A stretch of 64,000 nucleotides of DNA from the NCBI RefSeq assembly GCF_014635085.1, contig NZ_BMCH01000001.1, positions 214,971 through 278,970 of the forward strand. The letters run 5' to 3'. Below are positions 37,632 to 46,597 of this stretch, piece by piece; the first letter of the stretch is position 1; the number at the start of each line of letters is the position of its first letter. Made by a program: the position numbers and the translations under genes. This DNA is from Asaia siamensis. Its GTDB lineage: Bacteria; Pseudomonadota; Alphaproteobacteria; Acetobacterales; Acetobacteraceae. The notes beneath the pieces were generated by a model. That model saw only the letters and a program-made list of their open reading frames with translations. It had not been told where the DNA came from and did not search any database.

Positions 37632-38750
37632 TCAGGTGCGCGCGAAGGTTTTGCGTCCTCCCACCCAGGCTTCCTTGATGATGAGATCGCGGTCGAGCAC
37701 GACCATGTCAGCCAGCTTGCCTGTCTCGATGAGGCCACGATCGGTGAGCCCCAGATAGGAAGCCGCGTTGCCGCTGACCAATCGGCTTGCCTCGTTGAGA
37801 GAGGCCCCATGAGTCACCGCATTGCGCAAAGCCTGATCGAGGTTCAGCACACTCCCTGCGAGCGAGCCGTTGGGCAGACGGACGACTCCCCCCTCGATCG
37901 TGACATCCTGTCCGCCCAGCGTGCTCGGGCCGTCAGGTTGACCCGCACCACGCATGGCATCGGTCACGAAAAGCAGACGGTTGCGCATGACACGCGAAGC
38001 AAGACGGAAACTGGCGGGGTGGACATGATGCGTGTCGAAAATCATTTCGGCATAGCTCGCGTCATGACACATCAGAGCCGTGACAGGGCCAGGTTTGCGA
38101 CCTTCTATCGGAGACATGGCGTTGAAGAGATGCGTACCACCGGCGATACCCCCACAGGTGCAGATGGTGGCAATCGTGTCCATGGCTGTCTCGTAATCGG
38201 CGGTGGTGTGGCCGATGCTGATACGCACCCCGGCTTCTGCCAGACTCGCGATGGCTGTTCTGGCGTGCTCGAGTTCCGGGGCGAGGGTGACGACCCTTAC
38301 GCAGCCAAGAGAGAGAACTTCCGAAACTTTCTCAGGCGAGGGGGCGATCGCAAAAGGGGGCTGGGCACCAAGCTTGTGAGGACTGACGAACGGCCCTTCG
38401 AGATGCGCGCCGTGAATGCGCGGCCCGTCGGGATCTGGGCTCTGCATGACCTCCGCAACGGCCTTCAGGGCGGCGATGACATCTTCCCACGGGCGGGTGA
38501 TGGTGGTCGGCAGAATGGTCGTCGTCCCATGGCGCATATGATAATGCGCCAGACGCCTTATCGCTGCAGCGCCATCCATCGTATCTGCGCCGTCACCTCC
38601 ATGCACATGGCCATCGATAAAGCCCGGCAGAATGTAATCGTGCGGCGTGGCGCCTCCCGCTTCGATCTCCCGAATATGCGTGTCGAAGCGCACTGTGCCA
38701 GCAAGAAGGCGGTCAGCCAGAACGATCTGGCCTGTCAGTGTCTGTGTCAT
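37632..38750 (-). CDS. nagA: N-acetylglucosamine-6-phosphate deacetylase
   Basis: 372-residue amidohydrolase that removes acetate from GlcNAc-6-phosphate. Metal motif GFIDGHVHGGDG, catalytic GHLEGPF-like stretch (GAHLEGPFVSP), GHTTADYETAMD, THLFNAMSP and the Asp in LFVTDAMRGAG are present. It starts 4 bases after the transporter stop, so both are in one operon. NagB, which acts on its product, is at 45.5 kb. Confidence 0.95.
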   Translation of the reverse strand: MTQTLTGQIVLADRLLAGTVRFDTHIREIEAGGATPHDYILPGFIDGHVHGGDGADTMDGAAAIRRLAHYHMRHGTTTILPTTITRPWEDVIAALKAVAEVMQSPDPDGPRIHGAHLEGPFVSPHKLGAQPPFAIAPSPEKVSEVLSLGCVRVVTLAPELEHARTAIASLAEAGVRISIGHTTADYETAMDTIATICTCGGIAGGTHLFNAMSPIEGRKPGPVTALMCHDASYAEMIFDTHHVHPASFRLASRVMRNRLLFVTDAMRGAGQPDGPSTLGGQDVTIEGGVVRLPNGSLAGSVLNLDQALRNAVTHGASLNEASRLVSGNAASYLGLTDRGLIETGKLADMVVLDRDLIIKEAWVGGRKTFART

Positions 38751-38754
38751 GAAA

Positions 38755-40035
38755 TCAGTCCTGTTCGGTCAGTCCGACGCGGCCATAACGGCGTGAATAG
38801 GCCAGGATGACCAGATAGGCGGGAATGACGATCATAGCGAACATGCCCTGAAACCCGAAGACGGGTTTGAGCCACACATAGAACTGCGGCACGACCGCGC
38901 CGCCACTATAGGACATGACCATGACGGCAGAGGCCATGGCTGTCATGTGGCCAGCGCCGCGAATGGCAATGGGGAAAATGGTCGGCATGATCATGGCATT
39001 GGTAACGCCCAGCAGAGCCACGCAGAACACCGAGTGATACCCCTGGGTCAGAACGGCCAGAACCGTCAGAACGCAGCCCACCGCGCAGGAAAGCTGCATA
39101 TAGACTTCCTGTTTCATGAAGCGCGGTACGATAATGAACCCCATGATGTAACCCAGTAGCATGCCGGTCAGGGTGAGCGCGGTGAAGAATTTTGTTTCGT
39201 CCAGCGGCAGGCCGAAGCCTTGGCCATAGGTGCCGATGGCATCGCCTGCCATTACTTCTATGCCGACATACAGGAACATGGCGATAAAGCCGAAAACGAG
39301 ATGCGGCTTGAAAAAGCGATGCTGTGACCCCTCGCCGGAAGAAATGACGGGTGCTTCGAGATTGGGCAGAGGCGCGAAGGCTACCACGATGGCGATCAGG
39401 ACCAGTATGCCAGCCATGCCGAGATAGGGGGCATAAAGCGCCTGAACAAAATTATTGAGCAGCGCTTCGCGTACGGCCGGGTCGGTTGCCGATTGCGCCT
39501 TTTCGGCAACGGCACCGATATTGCGCATGACCAGAAGCCCCAGCACGATCGGTGCGAGAATGCCTGCGGCCTTGTTGCAGATGCCCATGATCGAGATGCG
39601 TTGGGCGGCACGTTCCGGCGGGCCAAGCAGGCTGACGAGCGGGTTGATGACGACCTGCATGAGAGAAATACCGGCGCCAAGAATCAGCAATCCTGTGAGG
39701 GCTCCGGGATAGATACGCCAGGCGACGAATTGTCCGAAGACAGCAACACCCAATGCCGAAACCAGAACAGACAGGGTGAGACCCGTTTTCAGCCCCAGCC
39801 GTTGCGCGATCAGAGAGGTCGGAATGGAAAAAAGGAAAAACGAAAAATAAAACGCAAGCGGAATGAAAAAAGCGCTGAATTCGCTGAGTGAGAAAGCGAC
39901 GCGCACGAAGGAAATAAGCGGGCCGTTCAGCCAGGTGACAAAGCCCATGGCAAAGAAGATCAATGCAGAGACGGCCAGTGCGGAATAGCCGTAAGGACCG
40001 ACCAATTTGTTCTGGGTACACGGGACCTTAAGCAT
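38755..40035 (-). CDS. nagP: FHS-family sugar:H+ symporter, probably for N-acetylglucosamine
   Basis: About 426 residues and twelve hydrophobic segments; belongs to the FucP/GluP/NagP group of the major facilitator superfamily (FFAMGFVTWLNGPLISF near the N-terminus, LGAGISLMQVVINPLVSLLG in the middle). The context of nagA and a ROK kinase makes GlcNAc the likely substrate. The ATG at 40035 has GAGGA upstream; a TTG 21 bases earlier is rejected. A perfect palindromic operator lies 30 bases before the start. Confidence 0.85.
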   Translation of the reverse strand: MLKVPCTQNKLVGPYGYSALAVSALIFFAMGFVTWLNGPLISFVRVAFSLSEFSAFFIPLAFYFSFFLFSIPTSLIAQRLGLKTGLTLSVLVSALGVAVFGQFVAWRIYPGALTGLLILGAGISLMQVVINPLVSLLGPPERAAQRISIMGICNKAAGILAPIVLGLLVMRNIGAVAEKAQSATDPAVREALLNNFVQALYAPYLGMAGILVLIAIVVAFAPLPNLEAPVISSGEGSQHRFFKPHLVFGFIAMFLYVGIEVMAGDAIGTYGQGFGLPLDETKFFTALTLTGMLLGYIMGFIIVPRFMKQEVYMQLSCAVGCVLTVLAVLTQGYHSVFCVALLGVTNAMIMPTIFPIAIRGAGHMTAMASAVMVMSYSGGAVVPQFYVWLKPVFGFQGMFAMIVIPAYLVILAYSRRYGRVGLTEQD

Positions 40036-40064
40036 GGTGAACACGTCCTCAGGCAAACGGGAGA

Positions 40065-40082
40065 TTTATTTTAATAAATAAA
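40065..40082. promoter_or_regulatory. NagC-type operator before nagP-nagA
   Basis: TTTATTT-TAAT-AAATAAA, a perfect 7-bp-arm palindrome, sits between the ROK kinase gene and nagP. It has the TTATTT...AAATAA half-sites of NagC/Mlc family operators and matches the one before the local ROK repressor. It implies an internal repressed promoter. Confidence 0.65.
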
Positions 40083-40091
40083 CTATGTGGA

Positions 40092-41000
40092 TTATAGGTA
40101 AGACGCCCCGATCAGGCCAGCATCATTTCCAAGTTTCGCTTTCACAATAATCGGAGTGGCCGTTTTGCAGAGACATTTCTTGCGTACTGCCCGATCCAGT
40201 GCCTCGATGAGATCATCGACTGTGCTCAATCCGCCACCGGCGGGAACGCAGCTTGCACCTGTGACATTGATCATGATCGCCAGAGCATCGGAAAGAAGGT
40301 CGATATAGCCTTCCATCGTTCGTTGGCAGGATGGTTCGCCCGAAAGCCAGCCTGTCATGATCTCGCGACTGCTGCGGACCTCTTCGCAACGCCAGAAATG
40401 GAATTTTTCCAGTCCTCGTGCGCCGCCGATCGTATCGAGACAGCCTGACTGGCCGCATCCGCAGGCGAGATAGGGATAATCCCTGTCGCCCCTTCGCAGC
40501 AGGGGGCCATGCCCCCATTCGCCGGTAAGCCCCTGCCTTCCAACGATAAGTCTGCCGTTCTGCACAAGACCGCCCCCGACGCCTGTTCCGAGAATGATCC
40601 CGAACACGTTGTCATGGCCCATTCCTGCGCCTGCTCTGGCTTCAGCCAACGCAAAGCAATCGGCGTCATTGGCGATCCGTACCGTCATGCCGAGTTTCTG
40701 ACTCAGAAGAGGGGCAAGAGCGATGCCGCTGATGCAGGGAATATTGGCTGCGTTGCACTCGGCAGTTTCAGGGTCCTGCAGGCCGGCGAGGGAGAGGTGG
40801 ATTGCCTCGATACCGACCGGGGATTGGTGGACCATCTGTGAGAAGGCGTCGACAAAAAGCGTCAAATCATGCCCGGGCGTGGCAATCTGGCGGCGCTCAA
40901 CGAGATTCAGGTCTGGGGTGACCCGGGCAATACGCATGTGAGAGCCGCCGATATCGGCGCAAAGGAGCGTTGGGGCGCGCGTGTTCATCAGCTTTGCCAT
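40092..41000 (-). CDS. ROK-family sugar kinase
   Basis: 302-residue sugar kinase. N-terminal phosphate loop CADIGGSHMRIA, catalytic NDADCFALAEA, GTGVGGGLV, the sugar-binding GEWGHGP and the ROK zinc motif CGCGQSGCLDT are visible. In this operon the substrate is probably N-acetylglucosamine, but glucose, fructose or mannose are possible. AAGG ribosome site 7 bases upstream. Divergent from the repressor gene. Confidence 0.88.
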   Translation of the reverse strand: MAKLMNTRAPTLLCADIGGSHMRIARVTPDLNLVERRQIATPGHDLTLFVDAFSQMVHQSPVGIEAIHLSLAGLQDPETAECNAANIPCISGIALAPLLSQKLGMTVRIANDADCFALAEARAGAGMGHDNVFGIILGTGVGGGLVQNGRLIVGRQGLTGEWGHGPLLRRGDRDYPYLACGCGQSGCLDTIGGARGLEKFHFWRCEEVRSSREIMTGWLSGEPSCQRTMEGYIDLLSDALAIMINVTGASCVPAGGGLSTVDDLIEALDRAVRKKCLCKTATPIIVKAKLGNDAGLIGASYL

Positions 41001-41263
41001 TTAGTGCCTTCAGTATGTTTTTATTTTTTATTTTAGGTCGTTTAGCTGGGTTTTTAGGGGTGACTTAATCATTTCATAATCTTACCTGATCATATTATGG
41101 TCGCCAGATGTATTGGGCGATACAGCATTATAATTTTTCACTGTCGCTTATGGACAGATTAATGCGCGTGTCGCTACTATGAAATCTGACTCCTGAGCCA
41201 AACAATGGTGGGCTGGTGTTGGTGCTGCTCTTCAGGAGCACGGGATGAGACCGTAAGGTGGGT
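41001..41263. other. Divergent promoter region of the nag genes
   Basis: AT-rich gap between the ROK kinase and the repressor. T-rich tracts at 41015-41035 (TTTTTATTTTTTATTTTA) could include a further half-site for the repressor, but no full palindrome is seen there. Confidence 0.45.
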
Positions 41264-41288
41264 TTATTTAATTTAGCAAATGAAATAA
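41264..41288. promoter_or_regulatory. NagC-type operator overlapping the repressor leader
   Basis: Palindrome with 11-base arms (TTATTTaATTT / AAATgAAATAA, one mismatch) around AGC, ending 3 bases before the repressor start codon, where a ribosome site would normally be. It suggests autorepression by the NagC-like protein. Confidence 0.65.
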
Positions 41289-41291
41289 TTT

Positions 41292-42428
41292 ATGTTCTCT
41301 ACAGGTCATCACCGTATACTGAGCGTGCTCAGCCGATCCGGTCCGCAGAGCCGTACCGATCTTGCTCGTATTCTCAACCTCAGCAAGGCCAGTGTCACGG
41401 CGTTGGTGAGGGAGTTGATCGAGCAGAATATTCTCGATGAGCGCGAGCGTGTGTTCGGTTTTGGGCGGCCAGCCGTCATGCTGGGCCTTCGGCAGGATGC
41501 CGCCAGTTTCATCGGTATTTCGTTGCAGGCTGATCCGGCGCATATCGTTCTGACCGATCCGCATGGCAAGGTTCACAGGCAGTTCACCATGCCTCTCGTC
41601 ACCGATGTCGAGGCCTGTCTCGCGGCCATGGCGGGTGCCGTGCAGGATATTAGAGATGCCTATCCCGACACTATTGGGGCATTGGCCGGAATCGGCGTGG
41701 TGATTGCCGGAATCGTTTCGGGGAACAGTCAGATATGCCTGGCCTCAGCCACGCTGGGATGGACAGATGTCGATATCGGCCCGCGTCTTGCCGAGATGAC
41801 AGGCTTGCCGGTTTTCGTCGAGAATGATGCCAATGCTCTGATCATTGGTGAGCAGCTTTTCGGCAATTCCGGAGAACTGGACGATTTCAGCCTCGTCTTC
41901 GTCAGCGAGGGTATTGGGGGCGCCCATATCATCAACCGGCATTTGCATCGGGGTCATCACGGCGGAGCGGGCGAAATCTCCCATTCTCCGATCGCGATTG
42001 ATCTTGAGGCCCTCCCGTGTCGATGCGGCAATCGTGGCTGTCTTGAAACCGTTGCTGCCCTGCCTGCCATATTGGGGGCTGCGCGCCGCTCAGGGCTGCC
42101 GGGCGATATCGGGCAGATTGTCGAGCTTGCAACCGAGGGGCAACCCGAGGCGCTGGCTATTCTGCACCGCGCTGGCACAGCGCTGGGTGTCTCTCTTTCC
42201 CAGGTCATCCAGTTCATAGACCCGTTGCGCATTGTCGTGAGGCTTGACCCGCATCTTGTCGAGAGCGTGTTTGCGAGGGCGTTGAAGCAGGCTGTTGAGG
42301 CGCATGTGCTGCGTCGTGAAAGCTATCAGACCGAACTTGTTCTCGGGCCGCTCTATCCGAACGATTTCGCGACAGGTGCGGCAAGTCTGGCGGCGCAGCA
42401 TTTTCTGTTCGGCAATACCAGTCTCTGA
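41292..42428 (+). CDS. nagC: NagC-like ROK-family transcriptional repressor
   Basis: 378 residues. An N-terminal winged helix (TDLARILNLSKASVTALVREL) is fused to a ROK sugar-sensing domain with FVENDANALIIGE and the zinc motif CRCGNRGCLET. It should bind GlcNAc-6-phosphate or a related sugar and release its operators. No Shine-Dalgarno is visible because the operator occupies that space. cutC starts 13 bases downstream. Confidence 0.88.
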   Translation: MFSTGHHRILSVLSRSGPQSRTDLARILNLSKASVTALVRELIEQNILDERERVFGFGRPAVMLGLRQDAASFIGISLQADPAHIVLTDPHGKVHRQFTMPLVTDVEACLAAMAGAVQDIRDAYPDTIGALAGIGVVIAGIVSGNSQICLASATLGWTDVDIGPRLAEMTGLPVFVENDANALIIGEQLFGNSGELDDFSLVFVSEGIGGAHIINRHLHRGHHGGAGEISHSPIAIDLEALPCRCGNRGCLETVAALPAILGAARRSGLPGDIGQIVELATEGQPEALAILHRAGTALGVSLSQVIQFIDPLRIVVRLDPHLVESVFARALKQAVEAHVLRRESYQTELVLGPLYPNDFATGAASLAAQHFLFGNTSL

Positions 42429-42441
42429 AACGAGGCGCGTC

Positions 42442-43191
42442 ATGAGTGCTGCCGATACGCGCGATGACATCAGTCTGGAAATCTGCGTCGATGACGCGCA
42501 GGGGCTCTTTGCGGCCCAACTCGATTGTGTGTCGCGTATAGAATTATGCGGGGCTCTGGATCTGGGCGGTCTGACGCCGACACCGGGGCTGATCGCCCTG
42601 GCCCGACAATCGCAAGTTCCTGTTTTTGCTATGGTCAGGCCTCGCTCCGGGCATTTTGTCTTTTCCTCCGATGAGGAAGCGCAGATGCTCGGCGATATCG
42701 CGGCCATACGCGAGGCGGGTCTTGCCGGTGTCGTGCTGGGGGCGGCCTTGTCTGATTCACGGCTCGATATGGCGATGCTGGCACGCTTGTCTGAGGCATG
42801 CGGTCCTCTGCGCCGTCAGTTGCATCGTGTTTTCGATCTCGTGCCCGATCCTTTCGAAGCACTCGAACAGGCGATCGCGCTGGGTTTTGAGCGTATCCTG
42901 ACCTCTGGCCTGACGCCAAGGGCGCCCGATGGCGCTGACATGTTGCGGCAATTGCGCGAACGAGCGGCCGGTCGCATCGATATCATGGCGGGTGGCTTTG
43001 TTCGTGCTGATAAAGTTACTACACTTTCTAAAATATCCGGGGTGAAATCCTTCCACGCCTCTTGTCGTCAGAAAACAGCAGTGCAGGATGAACGTCTGCT
43101 TCAATTCGGATTCGCGGCGGATCATGCCGTGACGTGCCCGGTGGAGATCGTGCGGCTGTACCAGGCAGCCTGCGCGGCACAGCACGGCTAA
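42442..43191 (+). CDS. cutC: CutC-family protein
   Basis: 249-residue TIM-barrel protein of the CutC family, once tied to copper handling but with no proven activity. IELCGALDLGGLTPTPGL, VFAMVRPRSGHFVFS and ERILTSGLTPRAPDG are typical. Start at 42442 with GAGG 7 bases upstream. Placed between the repressor and hexosaminidase genes; its part in amino-sugar use is unclear. Confidence 0.88.
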   Translation: MSAADTRDDISLEICVDDAQGLFAAQLDCVSRIELCGALDLGGLTPTPGLIALARQSQVPVFAMVRPRSGHFVFSSDEEAQMLGDIAAIREAGLAGVVLGAALSDSRLDMAMLARLSEACGPLRRQLHRVFDLVPDPFEALEQAIALGFERILTSGLTPRAPDGADMLRQLRERAAGRIDIMAGGFVRADKVTTLSKISGVKSFHASCRQKTAVQDERLLQFGFAADHAVTCPVEIVRLYQAACAAQHG

Positions 43192-43219
43192 CCGTTTCAG
43201 GAAAAGAAGGTCGAACGCC

Positions 43220-45421
43220 ATGGTCCTTTCCCGCCTGTCAGTTTGTTCCGGTTTGGCATTGAGTGCGTTATTGCTCTCCTGCGCTGCGACCGACAGGGCG
43301 CACGCCGCCCCCCTGACGCCTGTTTTCATGCCAGAACCGGCGCAGGCTTCGTTGAACGGGCAGGCTATTGCCCTGTCTGCGCTGCCAGAGGTGGTGTGGA
43401 CGCACGCGCCTTCGCCCCTGCTCAAACGCGCGATGGCCCGTTTCGAGTCAAGGTTGAGCCAGCTAGGCATCGCGTCGGGGAAAGGGGGCGCCAAATCCGG
43501 CGTTCTGCTCAAAATTACGGTGGGAAAAGACCCTGCGTATCTCTCACTCGATGCTCGCGAGGGATATACGCTCGATGTGTCGTCGAAAGAGATCGTACTC
43601 AACGCAGATGGTCCTGCCGGGGTAATACATGGCTTCGCCACGATCTTGCAGATGATCGACACACATGGCGCTGTGCCGGTTCTGTCGCAGGGGCATATTG
43701 TCGATGCGCCGCGCTTCAAGTGGCGTGGGCTGATGATGGATGTTTCGCGCCATTTCCAGTCGCTCGATACGCTCAAGCGCCAGCTCGATGCGATGGAACT
43801 GACCAAGCTCAATGTGATGCACTGGCATCTGAGCGACGGCACGGGTTTTCGCGTGGAGAGCAAGCGCTTGCCGCTTCTGCAGCAACTTGGCGGGCACAGC
43901 AGATATTACACGCAGGAACAGGTAAAAGAGCTCATTGCCTATGCAGCCGATCGCGGCATACGCATCGTGCCCGAATTTGATGTGCCCGGTCATACCCTGG
44001 CTATTCTCACGGCCTATCCCGATCTGGCGGCACAGCATCCTGTGCCAACGGTTCAGGACTGGCAGCAGGATTGCAGGGTCGCCTCGAGCAATGACGAGGT
44101 GACGACCCATTGCACGAAACATCCCGATCTCAACATGGCGGCCATGGACCCCACCAGCGACAAGGTGCTGGGTTTTGCCCGAACGCTGTTCGGTGAAATG
44201 GCCGCGCTTTTCCCTGATCGCTATTTCCACACCGGCGGCGATGAAGTTGTGGCAGGGCAGTGGAACGATAATCCGCAGATTGCCGCCTATATGAAAGCCC
44301 ATGGTTTCGCCGATGCCCCCGCGCTTCAGGCGGCCTTCACGGCGGAGATCGAGAAGATCCTGAGTGCCGATGGCAAGATCATGATGGGATGGGACGAGGT
44401 CAGTGAGGCGCCCATCCCGAAAAATGTCGTGGTCGAGGCCTGGCGTGGCTCGAAATGGGTCGGAACGGCAACCAGGCTCGGTCATCCGGTTGTGGTGTCC
44501 TCGGGCTATTATCTCGATCTGTTGACGCCTTCATCGACGCATTATGCCGTCGATCCTTATGACACGCGCGCTGATGGTCTGGCGTTCAGGGCGCCAGCGA
44601 AGAATGAAAAGCCGCTGCATGAAGCGTTCATGCGCGATCCGAATGCGCCGCCTCTCGACGAGGCGCAGAAAAAACTCGTGCTGGGTGGCGAGGCGCCGCT
44701 CTGGACCGAAATCGTCTCGGATGAAATGGTCGATGAGCGGCTCTGGCCGCGTTCGGCTGCCATTGCAGAGCGGTTCTGGTCGCCTCAGTCAGATACTGAC
44801 AAGGATGCACTCAACCGACGCCTGCCCGAGGTGCTGAACACGCTCGAGCATTTCGGTCTTGAGGCATCTGACCATCAGGCGCGCATGATCGCGCGTCTGA
44901 CGCCGCAGAACATTGTGCCTCTGACCCAGCTTGTCGCCCTGACCGTGCCTGTGCGCAATTATGCCATCAATCGACTGGCGGATCGTAAGGGCGAGGCCAT
45001 ACTCCTTTCGCCAGCCGCCATCGCGTCTGCCGATAGTTTCGAAGGCAATGCGTTCAATGCGCTGGCGGCGCGCTATGCAGGGGGTGATCGCAGTGTCGTC
45101 GCGTCACTGCAGGAAAAACTGGCGCGTTATGAAGCCAATGATATCGCGTTCCAGGCACTGCCGGGCCCCGATTGCGTGAATGAAGCCAAGCCCGTGTCGA
45201 GCCAGATCGCGGCTCTGTCGAAGCTGGGTCTCGAGGCCCTGCAGCCAGGTGAAAAGAGCCGTGCATGGCATGATCATGCCAATGCGCTTCTGGCAGAGCA
45301 GGACAAGGCCTATGCGGCGAGTGCCGATCATGAGGCATCGAGCCTTCAGCCCCAGCCACCAAGCGGACTGCTTATCGCGATTGTGCCCGGCATCCGTTCA
45401 CTGGTCTCCGCAGCGAAATGA
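43220..45421 (+). CDS. Beta-N-acetylhexosaminidase (GH20)
   Basis: 733-residue exported glycoside hydrolase that releases GlcNAc from chitooligosaccharides. The signal peptide has ALSALLLSCAATDRAHA, readable either as a lipobox (Cys-21) or a type I site. A GH20b domain (about 40-165) precedes the catalytic barrel: FKWRGLMMDVSRHFQ, MHWHLSDGTG and the catalytic Asp-Glu pair in YFHTGGDEV. Ribosome site GAAGG. Ends at a strong bidirectional terminator. Confidence 0.94.
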   Translation: MVLSRLSVCSGLALSALLLSCAATDRAHAAPLTPVFMPEPAQASLNGQAIALSALPEVVWTHAPSPLLKRAMARFESRLSQLGIASGKGGAKSGVLLKITVGKDPAYLSLDAREGYTLDVSSKEIVLNADGPAGVIHGFATILQMIDTHGAVPVLSQGHIVDAPRFKWRGLMMDVSRHFQSLDTLKRQLDAMELTKLNVMHWHLSDGTGFRVESKRLPLLQQLGGHSRYYTQEQVKELIAYAADRGIRIVPEFDVPGHTLAILTAYPDLAAQHPVPTVQDWQQDCRVASSNDEVTTHCTKHPDLNMAAMDPTSDKVLGFARTLFGEMAALFPDRYFHTGGDEVVAGQWNDNPQIAAYMKAHGFADAPALQAAFTAEIEKILSADGKIMMGWDEVSEAPIPKNVVVEAWRGSKWVGTATRLGHPVVVSSGYYLDLLTPSSTHYAVDPYDTRADGLAFRAPAKNEKPLHEAFMRDPNAPPLDEAQKKLVLGGEAPLWTEIVSDEMVDERLWPRSAAIAERFWSPQSDTDKDALNRRLPEVLNTLEHFGLEASDHQARMIARLTPQNIVPLTQLVALTVPVRNYAINRLADRKGEAILLSPAAIASADSFEGNAFNALAARYAGGDRSVVASLQEKLARYEANDIAFQALPGPDCVNEAKPVSSQIAALSKLGLEALQPGEKSRAWHDHANALLAEQDKAYAASADHEASSLQPQPPSGLLIAIVPGIRSLVSAAK

Positions 45422-45428
45422 CGGTCGT

Positions 45429-45456
45429 TCATCGGGGAGTAATTGCTCCCCGATGA
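45429..45456. terminator. Bidirectional terminator between GH20 and nagB
   Basis: An 11-bp perfect stem (TCATCGGGGAG and complement) with loop TAATTG lies 8 bases after the hexosaminidase stop and 45 bases from the convergent nagB stop. Confidence 0.8.
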
Positions 45457-45500
45457 GGCTTGTCTCCGCAGGTCAGATAAGAATTTGGCCGTCTTCGGCG

Positions 45501-46268
45501 TTAGTTCTTTTGGAAAAGCGCCTGTTTGCGTGTCTCGGCACTGAGTGCTGAAGCGCTCTCTTCATCGAGAATGACCGTGCATTGCGTGTGCAGGCGGATC
45601 GCCGAGGCGCTGACCTGCGGCCCGACCGGGCCTTCCAGCGCCTTGGCGATGATGGCGGCTTTCGATTGCCCGAGGGCCAGAAGCAGTAACTGGCGGGCTT
45701 CCAGAATGGTGCCGACACCCATGGTGAGGGCGCGTGTCGGTACAGCGTCGGGATTGCCTCCGAACATCGCTGCATTCTGGATGCGTGTCTTCTGGTTGAG
45801 TGTGACGCAGCGTGTGCGGCTGTCAAAGGGCGAGGGGGGCTCGTTGAAACCGATATGCCCTGTATCGCCAATACCTAGCAGTTGCAGATCGATGCCGCCA
45901 CTGGCCCTGATGGACTCCTCATAGGCTATGCATTCGGCGTCGAGATCGGGGGCGTCTCCTGCGGGGAGATGGATGGCGTCGGGCCTGCTGTTTACATGGC
46001 TGAAAAGCAGGGCATTCATGTAATGATGATAGGAGCACGGGTCGGCTGCGCTCAGTCCGACATACTCATCCAGATTGAAGCTGGTCGTGGTCGAAAAATC
46101 GAGACCTTCTTCGCGATGCATTCCGCATAGGTCGCGATAAACCCCTTCCATCGTCCGCCCTGTCGCAAGGCCGAGCACGGGATTAGGGCGCTCTATCATC
46201 AGGCTGGCTATTTCATTCGCAGCGAATCGTGTGGCGGAATGCGGGTCTGGCATGATGAGGAGGCGCAT
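45501..46268 (-). CDS. nagB: Glucosamine-6-phosphate deaminase
   Basis: Converts glucosamine-6-phosphate to fructose-6-phosphate and ammonia, the last step of GlcNAc breakdown. 255 residues with VLGLATGRTMEGVY, FNLDEYVGL, LLGIGDTGHIGFNEP and the allosteric/active-site lid region. Slightly shorter than E. coli NagB (266). Divergent from the TonB receptor gene across a 329-base region. Confidence 0.95.
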   Translation of the reverse strand: MRLLIMPDPHSATRFAANEIASLMIERPNPVLGLATGRTMEGVYRDLCGMHREEGLDFSTTTSFNLDEYVGLSAADPCSYHHYMNALLFSHVNSRPDAIHLPAGDAPDLDAECIAYEESIRASGGIDLQLLGIGDTGHIGFNEPPSPFDSRTRCVTLNQKTRIQNAAMFGGNPDAVPTRALTMGVGTILEARQLLLLALGQSKAAIIAKALEGPVGPQVSASAIRLHTQCTVILDEESASALSAETRKQALFQKN

Positions 46269-46597
46269 GAAACAGCATGATCCTTCAAAAAGAGCGGTAG
46301 GAAACCGTCAGGGAATATGGGGCTCTGCCCTCCCTTTAAAAAGGCCCACTTAGTTTATCGAGAAAAATTAAACCATAGGGCGTGTTCATCACGCAGAATC
46401 GTTGTTCAACATGATTTAAATCAGGAAATTTTCTAGATTTTCGAGAAAAATACTTAATTCCAACAATAAACAATTGCAGGGTAGAAATTTGCCGTCTAAC
46501 GTTTTTCGATACAGTGGAACAATGCGGTAAAGAAACGAATTCTTTTGCGAGTTCCACGTCACTTCAAAATCAAGAGCCCAACCGGCGGGAGTTGACC
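46269..46597. promoter_or_regulatory. Divergent control region with repeated TCGAGAAAAAT
   Basis: AT-rich region between nagB and the TonB receptor gene. The 11-base sequence TCGAGAAAAAT occurs twice on the same strand (46358-46368 and 46441-46451), each followed by an AT-rich TTAA-containing stretch, and the first lies within a GTTTA...TAAAC dyad. These may be binding sites of a shared regulator distinct from the NagC-type palindrome. Confidence 0.5.
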
